Of a DNA stretch of 64,000 nucleotides, positions 9,470 to 18,014 are shown one piece after another. The notes beneath the pieces were generated by a model that worked only from the letters and a program-made list of their open reading frames with translations, did no database searches and was not told the origin of the DNA. Position numbers and translations under genes: made by a program. Source of the DNA: Arthrobacter sp. M2012083. GTDB taxonomy: Bacteria > Actinomycetota > Actinomycetes > Actinomycetales > Micrococcaceae. The stretch spans positions 124,001 through 188,000 of the forward strand of contig NZ_AKKK01000025.1 of NCBI RefSeq assembly GCF_000281065.1. Direction: 5' to 3'. Within the stretch, counting starts at the first letter, position 1. Each line of letters begins with the position of its first letter.

Positions 9470-11128
9470 ATGACGAGCACTACCTCTCAGGCTGGATTCA
9501 GCCGCCGCGGTTTCCTTGGCCTTGCTGGCCTGGCCGTGACCGCTGCAGGTTTGTCCGCCTGCGGTGGTGGCGGAGCCGCGAGCAACGGAGGCGCCGCTGC
9601 CTCCGCGTCGGTCAAGTTGCCAACGTACAAGGAATTCACCGGCGTCACCCCGGACATCGCGGGCAACGCCAAGGGCCTCCAGGCCGGCTACTTCAAACTG
9701 CCTACGGCTGTGCAGTCCGTCAAGACGCCGCCGCTCAAGGGCAAGGTCACCGGCCTGACCGAAACCTTCGACACCATGAGCCCGGGACTGAAGGACAACC
9801 CTTTCTGGCAGCGCCTCAACGCCAAGCTCGGTGGCGACTTGGAGCTCCAAATAGCCGAAGACATCGGAGACGGGTACCCGGCAAAGTTCGCCACGGTCCT
9901 GGCCAGCAACGATCTTCCGGACATGATGTGGGTTCCGCCGAACCAAGGCATCCCCAACGTCGGTCCAATGCTCGAAGCCAAGTTCCAGGACCTGACGCCG
10001 TATCTCTCCGGTGACGCTGTCCTTGAGTACCCCAACCTGGCCGCACTTAAGCCCGATTCCTGGAAGACCGCCGTCGTGAACGGCAAGATCTGGGGAGCTC
10101 CCATCCCCAGCACCCCCTTCGGTCAGGTGTATGTGGGCAACCACGATGTCTGGGCGCAGGTAGGTGGCTTTGCGGCCGGCAGTGCTGACGAATTCCTGGA
10201 GAAGGCCAAGGAGCTGACCCGCCCGGGCGACCAGAAGTACGCGCTGGAACCGGCCTACATCAACGCCCTCCACATGGTCACCGAATGGTTTGGCGCCCCG
10301 AACAGCTGGGCGGTCAACAAGGACCGCACCCTGACCCACCTTTATGAGACGGACGAGTACATGGCGGGCGTGGAGTTCACCGCCAAGATGTTCGCAGCGG
10401 GCGTCTTTTACCCTGACTCCAAGGCCACGGACATCCGTTCCCGCGTTGCCAATGGCAGCGTTGCGGCGCAGGTGGTCAGCGGCCCGCATGACATCCGCAG
10501 TTACCGCGCCCTTAACAAGGACGTCCAGTTCGACATCCTGATTCCGTTCAGCGCCGATGGCAAGGTCAAGCCTGTGTACGACATGGGCTACGGCACGGTG
10601 GGCTTCACCCCGTTCAAGAAGGCTGAAGAGGGCAAGATTCGCGAGCTGTTGGCCCTGATCAACTACCTGTCGGCACCGTTCGGCACGGTGGAGTACATGC
10701 AAAAGAACTTCGGCGAGCTGGGCCAGGACTACACCATCGATGCCTCCGGCAACCCTGCACGCACCGAGACGGGAGCCACCAATGCGCCCGGCCTTGTATC
10801 AGCGTTGAACATCATGTCCAGCCCGGAGAACGTCATCTTCAACCCTGGTTTCGACGACGACACACGGTACGTCAGCCAGCAGGAAGAGAAGCTGCTCGAG
10901 TTCGCGTGGCGCAACCCCACCAACGGTTCCTACTCCGACACCAACGCGAAGGTGGGCGCCAAGATCACCAAGCAGCTGCGCGACAAAGTGGTTGACATCA
11001 TTACCGGCCGCGCCAAGATTGACGAACTCAAGGACGCGGTCAAGCGCTGGAAGAGCGAAGGCGGCGACAAGATGCGCGACGAGTACCAGGCCGCGTTGGA
11101 CCCCAACGCGCCGGTATTCAGGAGCTAG
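9470..11128 (+). CDS. Extracellular solute-binding lipoprotein of the carbohydrate ABC transporter (LplA type)
   Basis: 552 residues. The signal region is a twin-arginine type (SRRGFLGLAG) followed by a hydrophobic stretch and a lipobox (LSAC, Cys about 34), so the protein should be exported folded by Tat and anchored as a lipoprotein. Its size, larger than common family 1 binding proteins, fits the LplA group. The ATG at 9470 has AGAAAGGG upstream; an ATG at 9440 would add ten residues before the signal peptide. It is the substrate-recognition component for the two permeases and is followed after 55 bases by the LacI regulator. Confidence 0.88.
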   Translation: MTSTTSQAGFSRRGFLGLAGLAVTAAGLSACGGGGAASNGGAAASASVKLPTYKEFTGVTPDIAGNAKGLQAGYFKLPTAVQSVKTPPLKGKVTGLTETFDTMSPGLKDNPFWQRLNAKLGGDLELQIAEDIGDGYPAKFATVLASNDLPDMMWVPPNQGIPNVGPMLEAKFQDLTPYLSGDAVLEYPNLAALKPDSWKTAVVNGKIWGAPIPSTPFGQVYVGNHDVWAQVGGFAAGSADEFLEKAKELTRPGDQKYALEPAYINALHMVTEWFGAPNSWAVNKDRTLTHLYETDEYMAGVEFTAKMFAAGVFYPDSKATDIRSRVANGSVAAQVVSGPHDIRSYRALNKDVQFDILIPFSADGKVKPVYDMGYGTVGFTPFKKAEEGKIRELLALINYLSAPFGTVEYMQKNFGELGQDYTIDASGNPARTETGATNAPGLVSALNIMSSPENVIFNPGFDDDTRYVSQQEEKLLEFAWRNPTNGSYSDTNAKVGAKITKQLRDKVVDIITGRAKIDELKDAVKRWKSEGGDKMRDEYQAALDPNAPVFRS

Positions 11129-11183
11129 CCTCAAACCAATAACGAACCAACACGCAAAGACGAAGAACACAGCAGGGGGAACC

Positions 11184-12227
11184 ATGGCAAAAGCGGGCAG
11201 CACGGGCGTCAGGCCAACCATCCGCATGGTGGCCGAACTGGCGGGCGTCTCCACAGCCACGGTCTCCTACGTGTTGTCGGGTCGCCGCGGTGATGGCGGG
11301 CCGGGAGTGTCGGATCCGACGGCGGAAAAGGTCAAGGCCGCTGCGGAGCGGCTTGGCTATCGCCCCAATCAGGCCGCCCGGGCCATCCGGACGGGACGCA
11401 CAAACACTGTGATCCTGTCGTTGACCATGCTGTCCGATCCGTGGTCGCTGTCCGTCATCGAGGCCGTTCAGAAGGCAGCGGTCCCGCTGGGCATCACACC
11501 GATGATCCTGGGTGACGCCGATTGGGTCAAAGTGCTCGGCACGCACAACGCCGATGCTGTGTTCGTGGACGCAGTCCGTCCTGATCAGCGGGAAGCCCTG
11601 GGCAAGCTCGCCGAGCACGGCACCACGCTGGTGGTCTTTGACGAAGCTTTGGAGTCGGAGGGCTTCGATGTCATCCGCTCCATCGCCGGACCCGGCTGCC
11701 GCATGGCCGTGGAGCATCTGCTCCACGGCCACCGGAGGATTGCCTGCCTGACCCCGGCTACGGCAGCGGGCACCTCTGGTGGGACAAGGTATCGGGCCTA
11801 TTCGGATGCTTTGGCCGCGGCGAAGATCAAGGAACAGGACGACTATGTTGGCCTGTTCGACGGCACCAGCGCGGGGGCATACGCTGCGGCAACCCGGCTG
11901 CTCAGCATGCCGGACCGTCCTACCGCCATCTATGCCACCACGGACTATGCAGCAGTCAGCGCCATCAATGCCGCCCAACGCCTGGGGCTTGCTGTCGGCG
12001 TTGACGTGGACATCATCGGCGTAGGCAACACCGTGGAGGGCGAACGGATGTCACCGTCGCTGAGCACCGTCGGCCCCGTCGACTTCTTCGACAAGCTCGC
12101 CCGGCTGCTCCTTCGGCGGGCAACAGGTCACACCGCGCCGGAGTCGCCCGGCGTCCTCGACTTCCCCTGGCACTTGTTCGTGCGCGAATCGGCCCCGCAC
12201 CGCAGCGCCGCAACCAGACTTTACTAA
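11184..12227 (+). CDS. LacI-family transcriptional regulator
   Basis: 347 residues. The N-terminal helix-turn-helix reads IRMVAELAGVSTATVSYVLSG, then the hinge helix (YRPNQAARAIRTGRTNT) near residue 65, then a periplasmic-binding-protein-like sugar sensor. ATG 11184 follows AGGGGGA; longer in-frame extensions run into the upstream gene. Encoded within the transporter operon, it is the natural candidate to bind the palindrome at 7320-7333 and respond to the imported sugar. It may also drive its own synthesis through operon induction. Confidence 0.92.
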   Translation: MAKAGSTGVRPTIRMVAELAGVSTATVSYVLSGRRGDGGPGVSDPTAEKVKAAAERLGYRPNQAARAIRTGRTNTVILSLTMLSDPWSLSVIEAVQKAAVPLGITPMILGDADWVKVLGTHNADAVFVDAVRPDQREALGKLAEHGTTLVVFDEALESEGFDVIRSIAGPGCRMAVEHLLHGHRRIACLTPATAAGTSGGTRYRAYSDALAAAKIKEQDDYVGLFDGTSAGAYAAATRLLSMPDRPTAIYATTDYAAVSAINAAQRLGLAVGVDVDIIGVGNTVEGERMSPSLSTVGPVDFFDKLARLLLRRATGHTAPESPGVLDFPWHLFVRESAPHRSAATRLY

Positions 12228-12252
12228 GAACAGCAGAAGGAAATTGCACACC

Positions 12253-13437
12253 ATGGAAAAGGATTTGAAGGTCGGCATCGTGGGTTTCGGCCTGCGTTCA
12301 GGGCTGTGGAAGCACGCCCACAAGCCGGGCCACGGCTCGGAGGTCACTGTTGTTTGTGACCTCAGTGAACGTGGCCGGGCAGACGCCGCTGAACGCATCC
12401 CATCGGCCCGCGTCACGGGGGATCTTGAGGAACTGCTGAGCAGCGGGATCGACGCTGTCCTGGTCCTGACCCCCGATAACCAGCACGCCGCCGTCGCTGT
12501 CCGAACGCTTAAGGCGGGCATCCCCACCTTCTGCGAGAAGCCTCTGGACATCACAGTGGAGGCTGCGGACCTGATCCTGAAGACCGCCTACGAGACCGGG
12601 ACTCGTTTGTACGTCGGCCACAACATGCGCCACATGCCCGTGGTGGTCCAGATGCGCAAACTGATCGAGGACGGCAGGATCGGCGATGTCAAAGCGGTCT
12701 GGTGCCGCCACTTTGTGGGTCACGGGGGAGACTACTACTTCAAGGACTGGCACGCCCAGCGCGCCAACGTCACGTCCCTTCTCCTCCAAAAAGGTGCCCA
12801 CGACATCGACGTGATCCACTGGTTGGCCGGCGGATACACCCAGCGCGTTGCCGCCGTCGGAGATCTTGCGGTCTACGGCGACGTGGCCAACCGCAGCAAC
12901 AACGCGGGCAAGCGCATGGGGGACTGGTTCTCCATGGACAACTGGCCGCCCACCGAGCAGAAGGACCTGGCGGAGGTGATTGACGTAGAAGACATTTCCA
13001 TGATGAACATGGTGCTGGATAACGGCGTCCTGGCCAGCTACCAGCAGTGCCACTTCACGCCGGACTACTGGCGGAACTACACCGTCATCGGCACCAAGGG
13101 CCGGATCGAGAACCTTGGCGATGGACCGGGAGAAACCATCAACGTGTGGACGAGCCGGACGTCCGGGTATGCGGCGCCGGACGAGGTCATCACCATTCAG
13201 GACGGCGAAGGTGGCCACGGCGGCGCGGATCCCCGGTTGATCGAGGAATTCCTGCGCTTTGCCTCCGACGGCGGCCAGACCCAGACAAGCCCGATTGCAG
13301 CGCGGCAGGCGGTAGTGGCGGGCATCCTCGCGGCAGAATCCCTACGCGGTGACGGCTCGGCCCGCGAGGTACCGGAGCTCCCGGCCGAACTAGTGGAGTA
13401 CTTCGACGCCGGCCAGCCCGCCCTCGTCCGCGACTAG
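12253..13437 (+). CDS. Gfo/Idh/MocA-family NAD(P)-dependent sugar oxidoreductase
   Basis: 394 residues. An N-terminal Rossmann fold starts with VGIVGFGLRSG; the family EKP motif is visible as FCEKPLD near residue 97, and the C-terminal sheet domain carries GAHDIDVIHWLAGG near 180, which contributes the catalytic His/Asp. Such enzymes oxidise sugars, uronates or inositols at a ring carbon. Last gene of the transporter operon, it probably processes the imported sugar or derivative. ATG 12253 is preferred over an in-frame TTG at 12244 because AGAAGGA is better spaced. Its stop overlaps the stop of the opposing LysR gene by three bases. Confidence 0.88.
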   Translation: MEKDLKVGIVGFGLRSGLWKHAHKPGHGSEVTVVCDLSERGRADAAERIPSARVTGDLEELLSSGIDAVLVLTPDNQHAAVAVRTLKAGIPTFCEKPLDITVEAADLILKTAYETGTRLYVGHNMRHMPVVVQMRKLIEDGRIGDVKAVWCRHFVGHGGDYYFKDWHAQRANVTSLLLQKGAHDIDVIHWLAGGYTQRVAAVGDLAVYGDVANRSNNAGKRMGDWFSMDNWPPTEQKDLAEVIDVEDISMMNMVLDNGVLASYQQCHFTPDYWRNYTVIGTKGRIENLGDGPGETINVWTSRTSGYAAPDEVITIQDGEGGHGGADPRLIEEFLRFASDGGQTQTSPIAARQAVVAGILAAESLRGDGSAREVPELPAELVEYFDAGQPALVRD

Positions 13438-14360
13438 CGGGGACTGGATAGCTCGATAAGCTCGGTCATGACGGTTTGAAGTGACTCGCAAACCGTCATG
13501 ACCGATTTCCGTTTGAGCGTTTCCGGCCGGGCCAGGATGTCGATCTTGCGGACCGAATTCACCCCGGACAGCGGACGCAGCACCACTCCGGCGTCCAACA
13601 CGCGGCGTGCCGTGAACCGCGGCAGCAGCCCGATCGCGCCACCGGCAGACACCAGCGCAGCCACGGTCGAATAGTCGTTAATGCGGTGCAGTACTTCTGC
13701 CGGCCGTCCACTGACGGCAACGACGGCGGCAAGGACGTCCGCAGGGGAGTAGCCGTCGCGGCTGGTCACCCAGGATTCACCCACGACGTCGGACGGCTCC
13801 ACTTCGCGCCGGTTTGCCAGCGGGTGATCCGCTGGAAGCGCGATGTCCAAAGGCTCGTCGGCGAGTGGAATCACTGCTACCTTGTCTTCCGGCCAGGACG
13901 GGCTGTTGTCCATTCTGTGTGCCAAAACAAGGTCGTAACGGGCAGCCAACCCCGGGAAATCCTCCTGGGCCACATCCTCATCGGACAGCCGCAGGCGAGG
14001 CGACTCCCCGCCGTCGGACGCCAACAGCGCCGCCAACGGCGCAAACAGCGCCTGCCCCGCGCTGTGAAACGCGCTGACGCTCACCGGCGCGTCGGGAGCG
14101 TCGTGATAGGCGCCGATCGCAGCCCGCGCATCTGCCATGGCATTGACGACGGCGGCACCCGCCTCGGCGAGGACGCGGCCTGCATCCGTGAGCACCAGAG
14201 CGCGGCCTTCCTTGCGCGTCAACGGCACGTCCACGGATTTCTGTAGCAGGGCAAGCTGTTGTGAAACTGCCGATGGTGTGACCATCAATGTCTCAGCGAC
14301 GGCCTTGACGCTTCCCAAATCGCCGAGTTCGCGAAGCATCTGCAACTGATGAATTTCCAT
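13434..14360 (-). CDS. LysR-family transcriptional regulator, divergent from tdh-kbl
   Basis: 308 residues. The winged helix-turn-helix at the N-terminus (MEIHQLQMLRELGDLGSVKAVAETL) is followed by a type 2 periplasmic-binding-like effector domain. ATG 14360 is chosen over an in-frame TTG at 14366. It diverges from threonine dehydrogenase with 106 bases between starts, the classic arrangement for a LysR regulator controlling its neighbour. A direct repeat of CTAAATCGT lies in the shared region. The effector is unknown; threonine or glycine would be logical. Confidence 0.88.
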   Translation of the reverse strand: MEIHQLQMLRELGDLGSVKAVAETLMVTPSAVSQQLALLQKSVDVPLTRKEGRALVLTDAGRVLAEAGAAVVNAMADARAAIGAYHDAPDAPVSVSAFHSAGQALFAPLAALLASDGGESPRLRLSDEDVAQEDFPGLAARYDLVLAHRMDNSPSWPEDKVAVIPLADEPLDIALPADHPLANRREVEPSDVVGESWVTSRDGYSPADVLAAVVAVSGRPAEVLHRINDYSTVAALVSAGGAIGLLPRFTARRVLDAGVVLRPLSGVNSVRKIDILARPETLKRKSVMTVCESLQTVMTELIELSSPR

Positions 14361-14369
14361 TAGCAAATC

Positions 14370-14410
14370 CTAAATCGTTGATTGAGAAGATTCTAGTTGT
14401 GCTAAATCGT
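14370..14410. promoter_or_regulatory. Paired CTAAATCGT direct repeats, candidate LysR binding sites
   Basis: CTAAATCGT occurs at 14370-14378 and again at 14402-14410, 32 bases apart (three helical turns), between the divergent LysR gene and tdh. Direct or inverted repeat pairs at this spacing are typical of LysR-controlled promoters. Confidence 0.45.
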
Positions 14411-14466
14411 GCGCGGGGCTCTAATGGATTCAGCAGCATTGAAGCAGCCCGGCAGTGAGGAATTCC

Positions 14467-15513
14467 ATGAAGGCTCTCTACAAATCCGGACCCCACGCAG
14501 GGTTCGAACTCGTCGAACGTCCAGAGCCCCAAGCGGGCCCCAATGACGTCAAAATCCGTGTGATGACCACCGGTATCTGCGGTACCGACCTCCACATCCA
14601 GAGCTGGGACGCCTGGGCACAGGGCATCATCGAAACGCCCCTCATTGCCGGACACGAGTTCTATGGCGAAGTAGTGGAAATCGGCGAGGACGTCCGTGAC
14701 GTCAAGGTAGGGGACAGGGTCTCCGGCGAAGGCCACGTGGTGTGCGGAATCTGCCGCAACTGCCGTGCCGGACGTCGCCAGATGTGCATCCACACCGTCT
14801 CCGTCGGCGTGCAGCGCGATGGTGCCTTCGCCGAATTCGTCGTCATCCCGGAAACCAATGTCTGGGTTCACCACGACGAGTCAGTCACCCCTGAGCTCGG
14901 CGCCATCTTCGACCCCTTCGGCAATGCCGTCCACACCGCACTGAGCTTCCCGCTGGTCGGCGAAGACGTTCTCATCACCGGTGCAGGTCCCATCGGCCTG
15001 ATGGCCATCGCCGTCGCCCGGCACGCCGGTGCCCGCAAGATCGCCATCACGGATGTGTCCGCACCGCGCTTGGAACTGGCACGCCAGATGGGCGTGGACC
15101 TCGCCGTGGACGTTTCAAAGATGCGCGTTCGCGAAGCGCAGCAGGAACTGGGCATGCGCGAAGGCTTCGACATCGGACTTGAAATGTCGGGACACCCCAC
15201 GGCACTGCCTGAGATGATCGACAACATGAACCACGGCGGCCGCATCGCCATGCTGGGCCTACCCAGCCAGTCCATCGACATCGACTGGGGCAAGGTAGTA
15301 ACCCACATGCTCACGCTCAAGGGCATCTACGGTCGTGAAATGTTTGAGACCTGGTACGCCATGAGCGCCATGCTGTCCTCCAACCCCGTGCTGCACCGCA
15401 GCATCTCCGCCGTCGTCACAGACAAGCTGTCCGCAGCCGACTGGGAAAAGGGCTTCGAAATCGCCCGCAACGGAACCGGCGGCAAAGTGGTCCTCGACTG
15501 GACCGAACTGTAA
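14467..15513 (+). CDS. tdh: L-threonine 3-dehydrogenase
   Basis: 348 residues, zinc-dependent medium-chain dehydrogenase that oxidises threonine to 2-amino-3-ketobutyrate with NAD. Every key residue of the E. coli enzyme is at the same number: catalytic zinc Cys38, His63, Glu64; proton relay Thr40, His43; structural zinc Cys93, Cys96, Cys99, Cys107. The NAD site GAGPIGLMA lies near 176. ATG 14467 follows GTGAGG six bases upstream. kbl starts 41 bases downstream and completes the route to glycine. Confidence 0.96.
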   Translation: MKALYKSGPHAGFELVERPEPQAGPNDVKIRVMTTGICGTDLHIQSWDAWAQGIIETPLIAGHEFYGEVVEIGEDVRDVKVGDRVSGEGHVVCGICRNCRAGRRQMCIHTVSVGVQRDGAFAEFVVIPETNVWVHHDESVTPELGAIFDPFGNAVHTALSFPLVGEDVLITGAGPIGLMAIAVARHAGARKIAITDVSAPRLELARQMGVDLAVDVSKMRVREAQQELGMREGFDIGLEMSGHPTALPEMIDNMNHGGRIAMLGLPSQSIDIDWGKVVTHMLTLKGIYGREMFETWYAMSAMLSSNPVLHRSISAVVTDKLSAADWEKGFEIARNGTGGKVVLDWTEL

Positions 15514-15554
15514 CCGGACCGAACTCACCGGATCCCAAAGACTTTAGGAGCACC

Positions 15555-16748
15555 ATGTATTCAGCCATCAAAGACCAACTGCAGGGCGAACTGGACGAGA
15601 TCCGCAGCGCCGGACTCTTCAAGACCGAACGCCACATCGATTCCCCCCAGGCCAGCCATATCGCAGCGGGCCAGCTCGGCGAGCCGGCCAACAAGGTCCT
15701 GAACTTCTGCGCCAATAACTACCTTGGCCTGGCTGACCACCCGGACATCATTGCTGCCGCGAAGTCCGCCATGGACGAGCGCGGCTTCGGCATGGCGTCC
15801 GTGCGTTTCATTTGTGGAACCCAGGACCTGCACCTGGAGCTTGAGGCCCGGGTCTCCAAGTTCCTGGGAACCGAGGACACCATCCTCTTCTCCAGCTGTT
15901 TCGACGCTAACGGCGGCGTGTTCGAGTCCCTCTTCGGTCCTGAGGACGCCATCATCTCGGACTCCCTGAACCACGCGTCCATCATCGACGGCATCCGCCT
16001 GAGCAAGGCCAAGCGCTTCCGCTACGCCAACCAGGACATGGCAGACCTCGAAGCCAAACTAATTGAGGCCGAGGGCTCCCGACGGAAAATCATCGTCACG
16101 GACGGCGTCTTCTCCATGGATGGGTACCTCGCTCCGCTTGAGGCCATCTGCGACCTCGCCGAGAAGCACGACGCGCTGGTCATGGTGGACGACTCCCATG
16201 CCGTCGGCTTCATGGGACCCACCGGCGCGGGCACCCCGGAGCACGCCGGCGTTTCAGGGCGCGTGGACATCTACACCGGTACGTTCGGCAAGGCACTCGG
16301 CGGCGCCTCGGGTGGTTACGTTTCCGGCCGCGGCGAAATCGTGGCGATGCTCCGCCAAAAGGCGCGCCCGTACCTGTTCTCCAACTCGCTTGCCCCGGCC
16401 ATCGTTGCGGCAACCATCAAGGCGATCGAGCTCGTGCAGGAGTCCGGCGAACTCCGTACGCGCCTGTTCGAGAATGCAGCGCTGTTCCGTCGCCGAATGA
16501 GCGAAGAAGGCTTCGAACTCCTCGAGGGCGAACACGCCATCATCCCCGTGATGTTCGGCGATGCGGTAGTTGCTGCAAAGGTTGCCGACGAAATGCTCAA
16601 CAACGGCGTTTTCGTCACGGCCTTCAGCTTCCCGGTGGTGCCGAAAGGTGTGGCCCGCATTCGCGTGCAGCTCTCCGCTGCGCACAGCACGGACGACGTC
16701 GAAGCGTGCGTTCAGGCGTTCGTCAAGAGTCGCGCCGCGGTCGCCTAG
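15555..16748 (+). CDS. kbl: 2-amino-3-ketobutyrate coenzyme A ligase (glycine C-acetyltransferase)
   Basis: 397 residues, PLP-dependent alpha-oxoamine synthase. It cleaves 2-amino-3-ketobutyrate with CoA to glycine and acetyl-CoA, pulling the unstable tdh product forward. The PLP lysine is Lys246 in [12 protein letters not shown]; the substrate/PLP pocket motif [11 protein letters not shown] is near 211. ATG 15555 follows AGGAGCACC. Length matches the family (about 398). It is the last gene of tdh-kbl, followed by tandem repeats and a hairpin. Confidence 0.96.
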   Translation: MYSAIKDQLQGELDEIRSAGLFKTERHIDSPQASHIAAGQLGEPANKVLNFCANNYLGLADHPDIIAAAKSAMDERGFGMASVRFICGTQDLHLELEARVSKFLGTEDTILFSSCFDANGGVFESLFGPEDAIISDSLNHASIIDGIRLSKAKRFRYANQDMADLEAKLIEAEGSRRKIIVTDGVFSMDGYLAPLEAICDLAEKHDALVMVDDSHAVGFMGPTGAGTPEHAGVSGRVDIYTGTFGKALGGASGGYVSGRGEIVAMLRQKARPYLFSNSLAPAIVAATIKAIELVQESGELRTRLFENAALFRRRMSEEGFELLEGEHAIIPVMFGDAVVAAKVADEMLNNGVFVTAFSFPVVPKGVARIRVQLSAAHSTDDVEACVQAFVKSRAAVA

Positions 16749-16752
16749 CCAA

Positions 16753-16816
16753 CCCTCTCTCGCGTCCCTCGGGTTTCCGGCCGGCCCTCTCTCACGTCCC
16801 TCGGGTTTCCGGCCGG
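16753..16816. repeat. Two tandem 32-bp repeats behind kbl
   Basis: A 32-base unit beginning CCCTCTCTC and ending TTTCCGGCCGG occurs at 16753-16784 and 16785-16816 with one difference (G or A at the tenth base). A third partial copy begins at 16817 and becomes the left arm of a hairpin. Confidence 0.85.
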
Positions 16817-16851
16817 CCCTCTCTCGCTTTCTTGATGAAAGTGAGAGAGGG
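16817..16851 (+). terminator. Terminator-like hairpin after kbl
   Basis: A 15-bp stem (16817-16831 with 16837-16851; CCCTCTCTC...GAGAGAGGG, one G-T pair) with a five-base loop. There is no T-run, so it may be an intrinsic terminator of the U-poor kind common in actinobacteria, or an mRNA end-protecting hairpin. Confidence 0.55.
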
Positions 16852-16905
16852 TCCGGGTGAAGGGCTTGGGAGGTGAGAGAGCGCCCGGTCTGTCAGGATG
16901 GAGCC

Positions 16906-18003
16906 ATGGCTTCGAATTATGACGTGGTAATCGTTGGCGGTGGCATCGGTGGACTGTCCTTGGCGGCTGCTCTCGCGGGTAAGTGCACTGTGGCCCTTGT
17001 CGAGGCTGAACAGTCACTGGCTTTCCACACTTCTTCACGGTCTGCCCGGCAACTGATCCCCAGCTACGGTCCGGCCGTGGTCCAGGATCTGACCATCCGC
17101 ACACTCGACATGCTGGCCGCGCGGGACGCGGAGGCAGGAACTCCGATCCTGACACCGCGCGGATTCATGTTGGTAGGTGACGAGGAAACCGTCCGGGCCG
17201 AGGCAAGCGGCAACATGCATCCCATCACTCACGATGAAGCCATGCGTCTTTGCCCGGCCCTCAACCCGGACTCCTTCACGGCAGCAGGGCTGGATAGTGG
17301 CTCCTTCGGTTGCAATGCACCGTTGCTGCTCGAGCAACACCGACGGACCGCGGAAGCTGCGGGCGTGGACATCATCACGGGCGCCAAGGTGCATTCTGCC
17401 CAGCGGCTCGGGAGTGGCTGGCAGCTCGGCGCCGGCACCGAAGGCTTCCAGTCCGGCGTCGTGGTTAATGCTGCAGGTGCGTGGGCCGATGAACTGGCCG
17501 TTATCAGCGGCGTGGAAAAGCTGGGGCTTCAGCCGTACAGACGGACTGCGGCGATCGTGAACGTGGAGAACCCGCTGACGCCGGAAACACCCATGGTGTG
17601 CGCCGCTGACGATACGTTCTATTTCCGCGCCGAGGGCCATCAGGTGCTGATCTCGCCGTCGGAAACCGTGCCCAGCGGAGCCGAAGACGCCAAACCCTAC
17701 GCCGGGGACGTGGAGACATTGATCGACAAACTCAACACGGTCACCACCCTTGGAATCCGCTCCGTGGACCGTGCGTGGACGGGCCTCAGGACAGAAGCTG
17801 CGGACGGAATCCCGGTAGTGGGTTTCGACGCCGAAGCGCCGGGTTTCTTCTGGCTTGCCGGTCAAGGGGGCTACGGTTTTCAAACATCCTCCGCCATCGC
17901 CGAGCTGGCCGCCGCACTGATCCTCGGCGAGGTGAAGGCCGACAGTCCGGAATCCCGGACAGCGGAGCAGCTCGCGGCCGTACGCTGGTCCATCCGACGC
18001 TGA
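16906..18003 (+). CDS. FAD-dependent amino acid/amine oxidoreductase (DAO family)
   Basis: 365 residues. The N-terminal dinucleotide motif VVIVGGGIGGLSLAAAL and an acidic residue closing the second strand (VEAE) bind FAD. The C-terminus has the DAO-family flavin contact GFFWLAGQGGYGFQTS near 320. Members include glycine oxidase, sarcosine oxidase and dimethylglycine-type oxidases; the substrate is not evident. The ATG at 16906 lies six bases after CAGGAT, matching the leaderless pattern seen elsewhere, and GGAG also overlaps that stretch. hutI follows after 11 bases, so they are probably co-transcribed. Confidence 0.85.
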   Translation: MASNYDVVIVGGGIGGLSLAAALAGKCTVALVEAEQSLAFHTSSRSARQLIPSYGPAVVQDLTIRTLDMLAARDAEAGTPILTPRGFMLVGDEETVRAEASGNMHPITHDEAMRLCPALNPDSFTAAGLDSGSFGCNAPLLLEQHRRTAEAAGVDIITGAKVHSAQRLGSGWQLGAGTEGFQSGVVVNAAGAWADELAVISGVEKLGLQPYRRTAAIVNVENPLTPETPMVCAADDTFYFRAEGHQVLISPSETVPSGAEDAKPYAGDVETLIDKLNTVTTLGIRSVDRAWTGLRTEAADGIPVVGFDAEAPGFFWLAGQGGYGFQTSSAIAELAAALILGEVKADSPESRTAEQLAAVRWSIRR

Positions 18004-18014
18004 ACAATAGGGTC

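Noticed and set aside
16753..16851. Possible CRISPR array
   Set aside because: The units are tandem with no spacers between them and only two full copies; one arm forms a hairpin.
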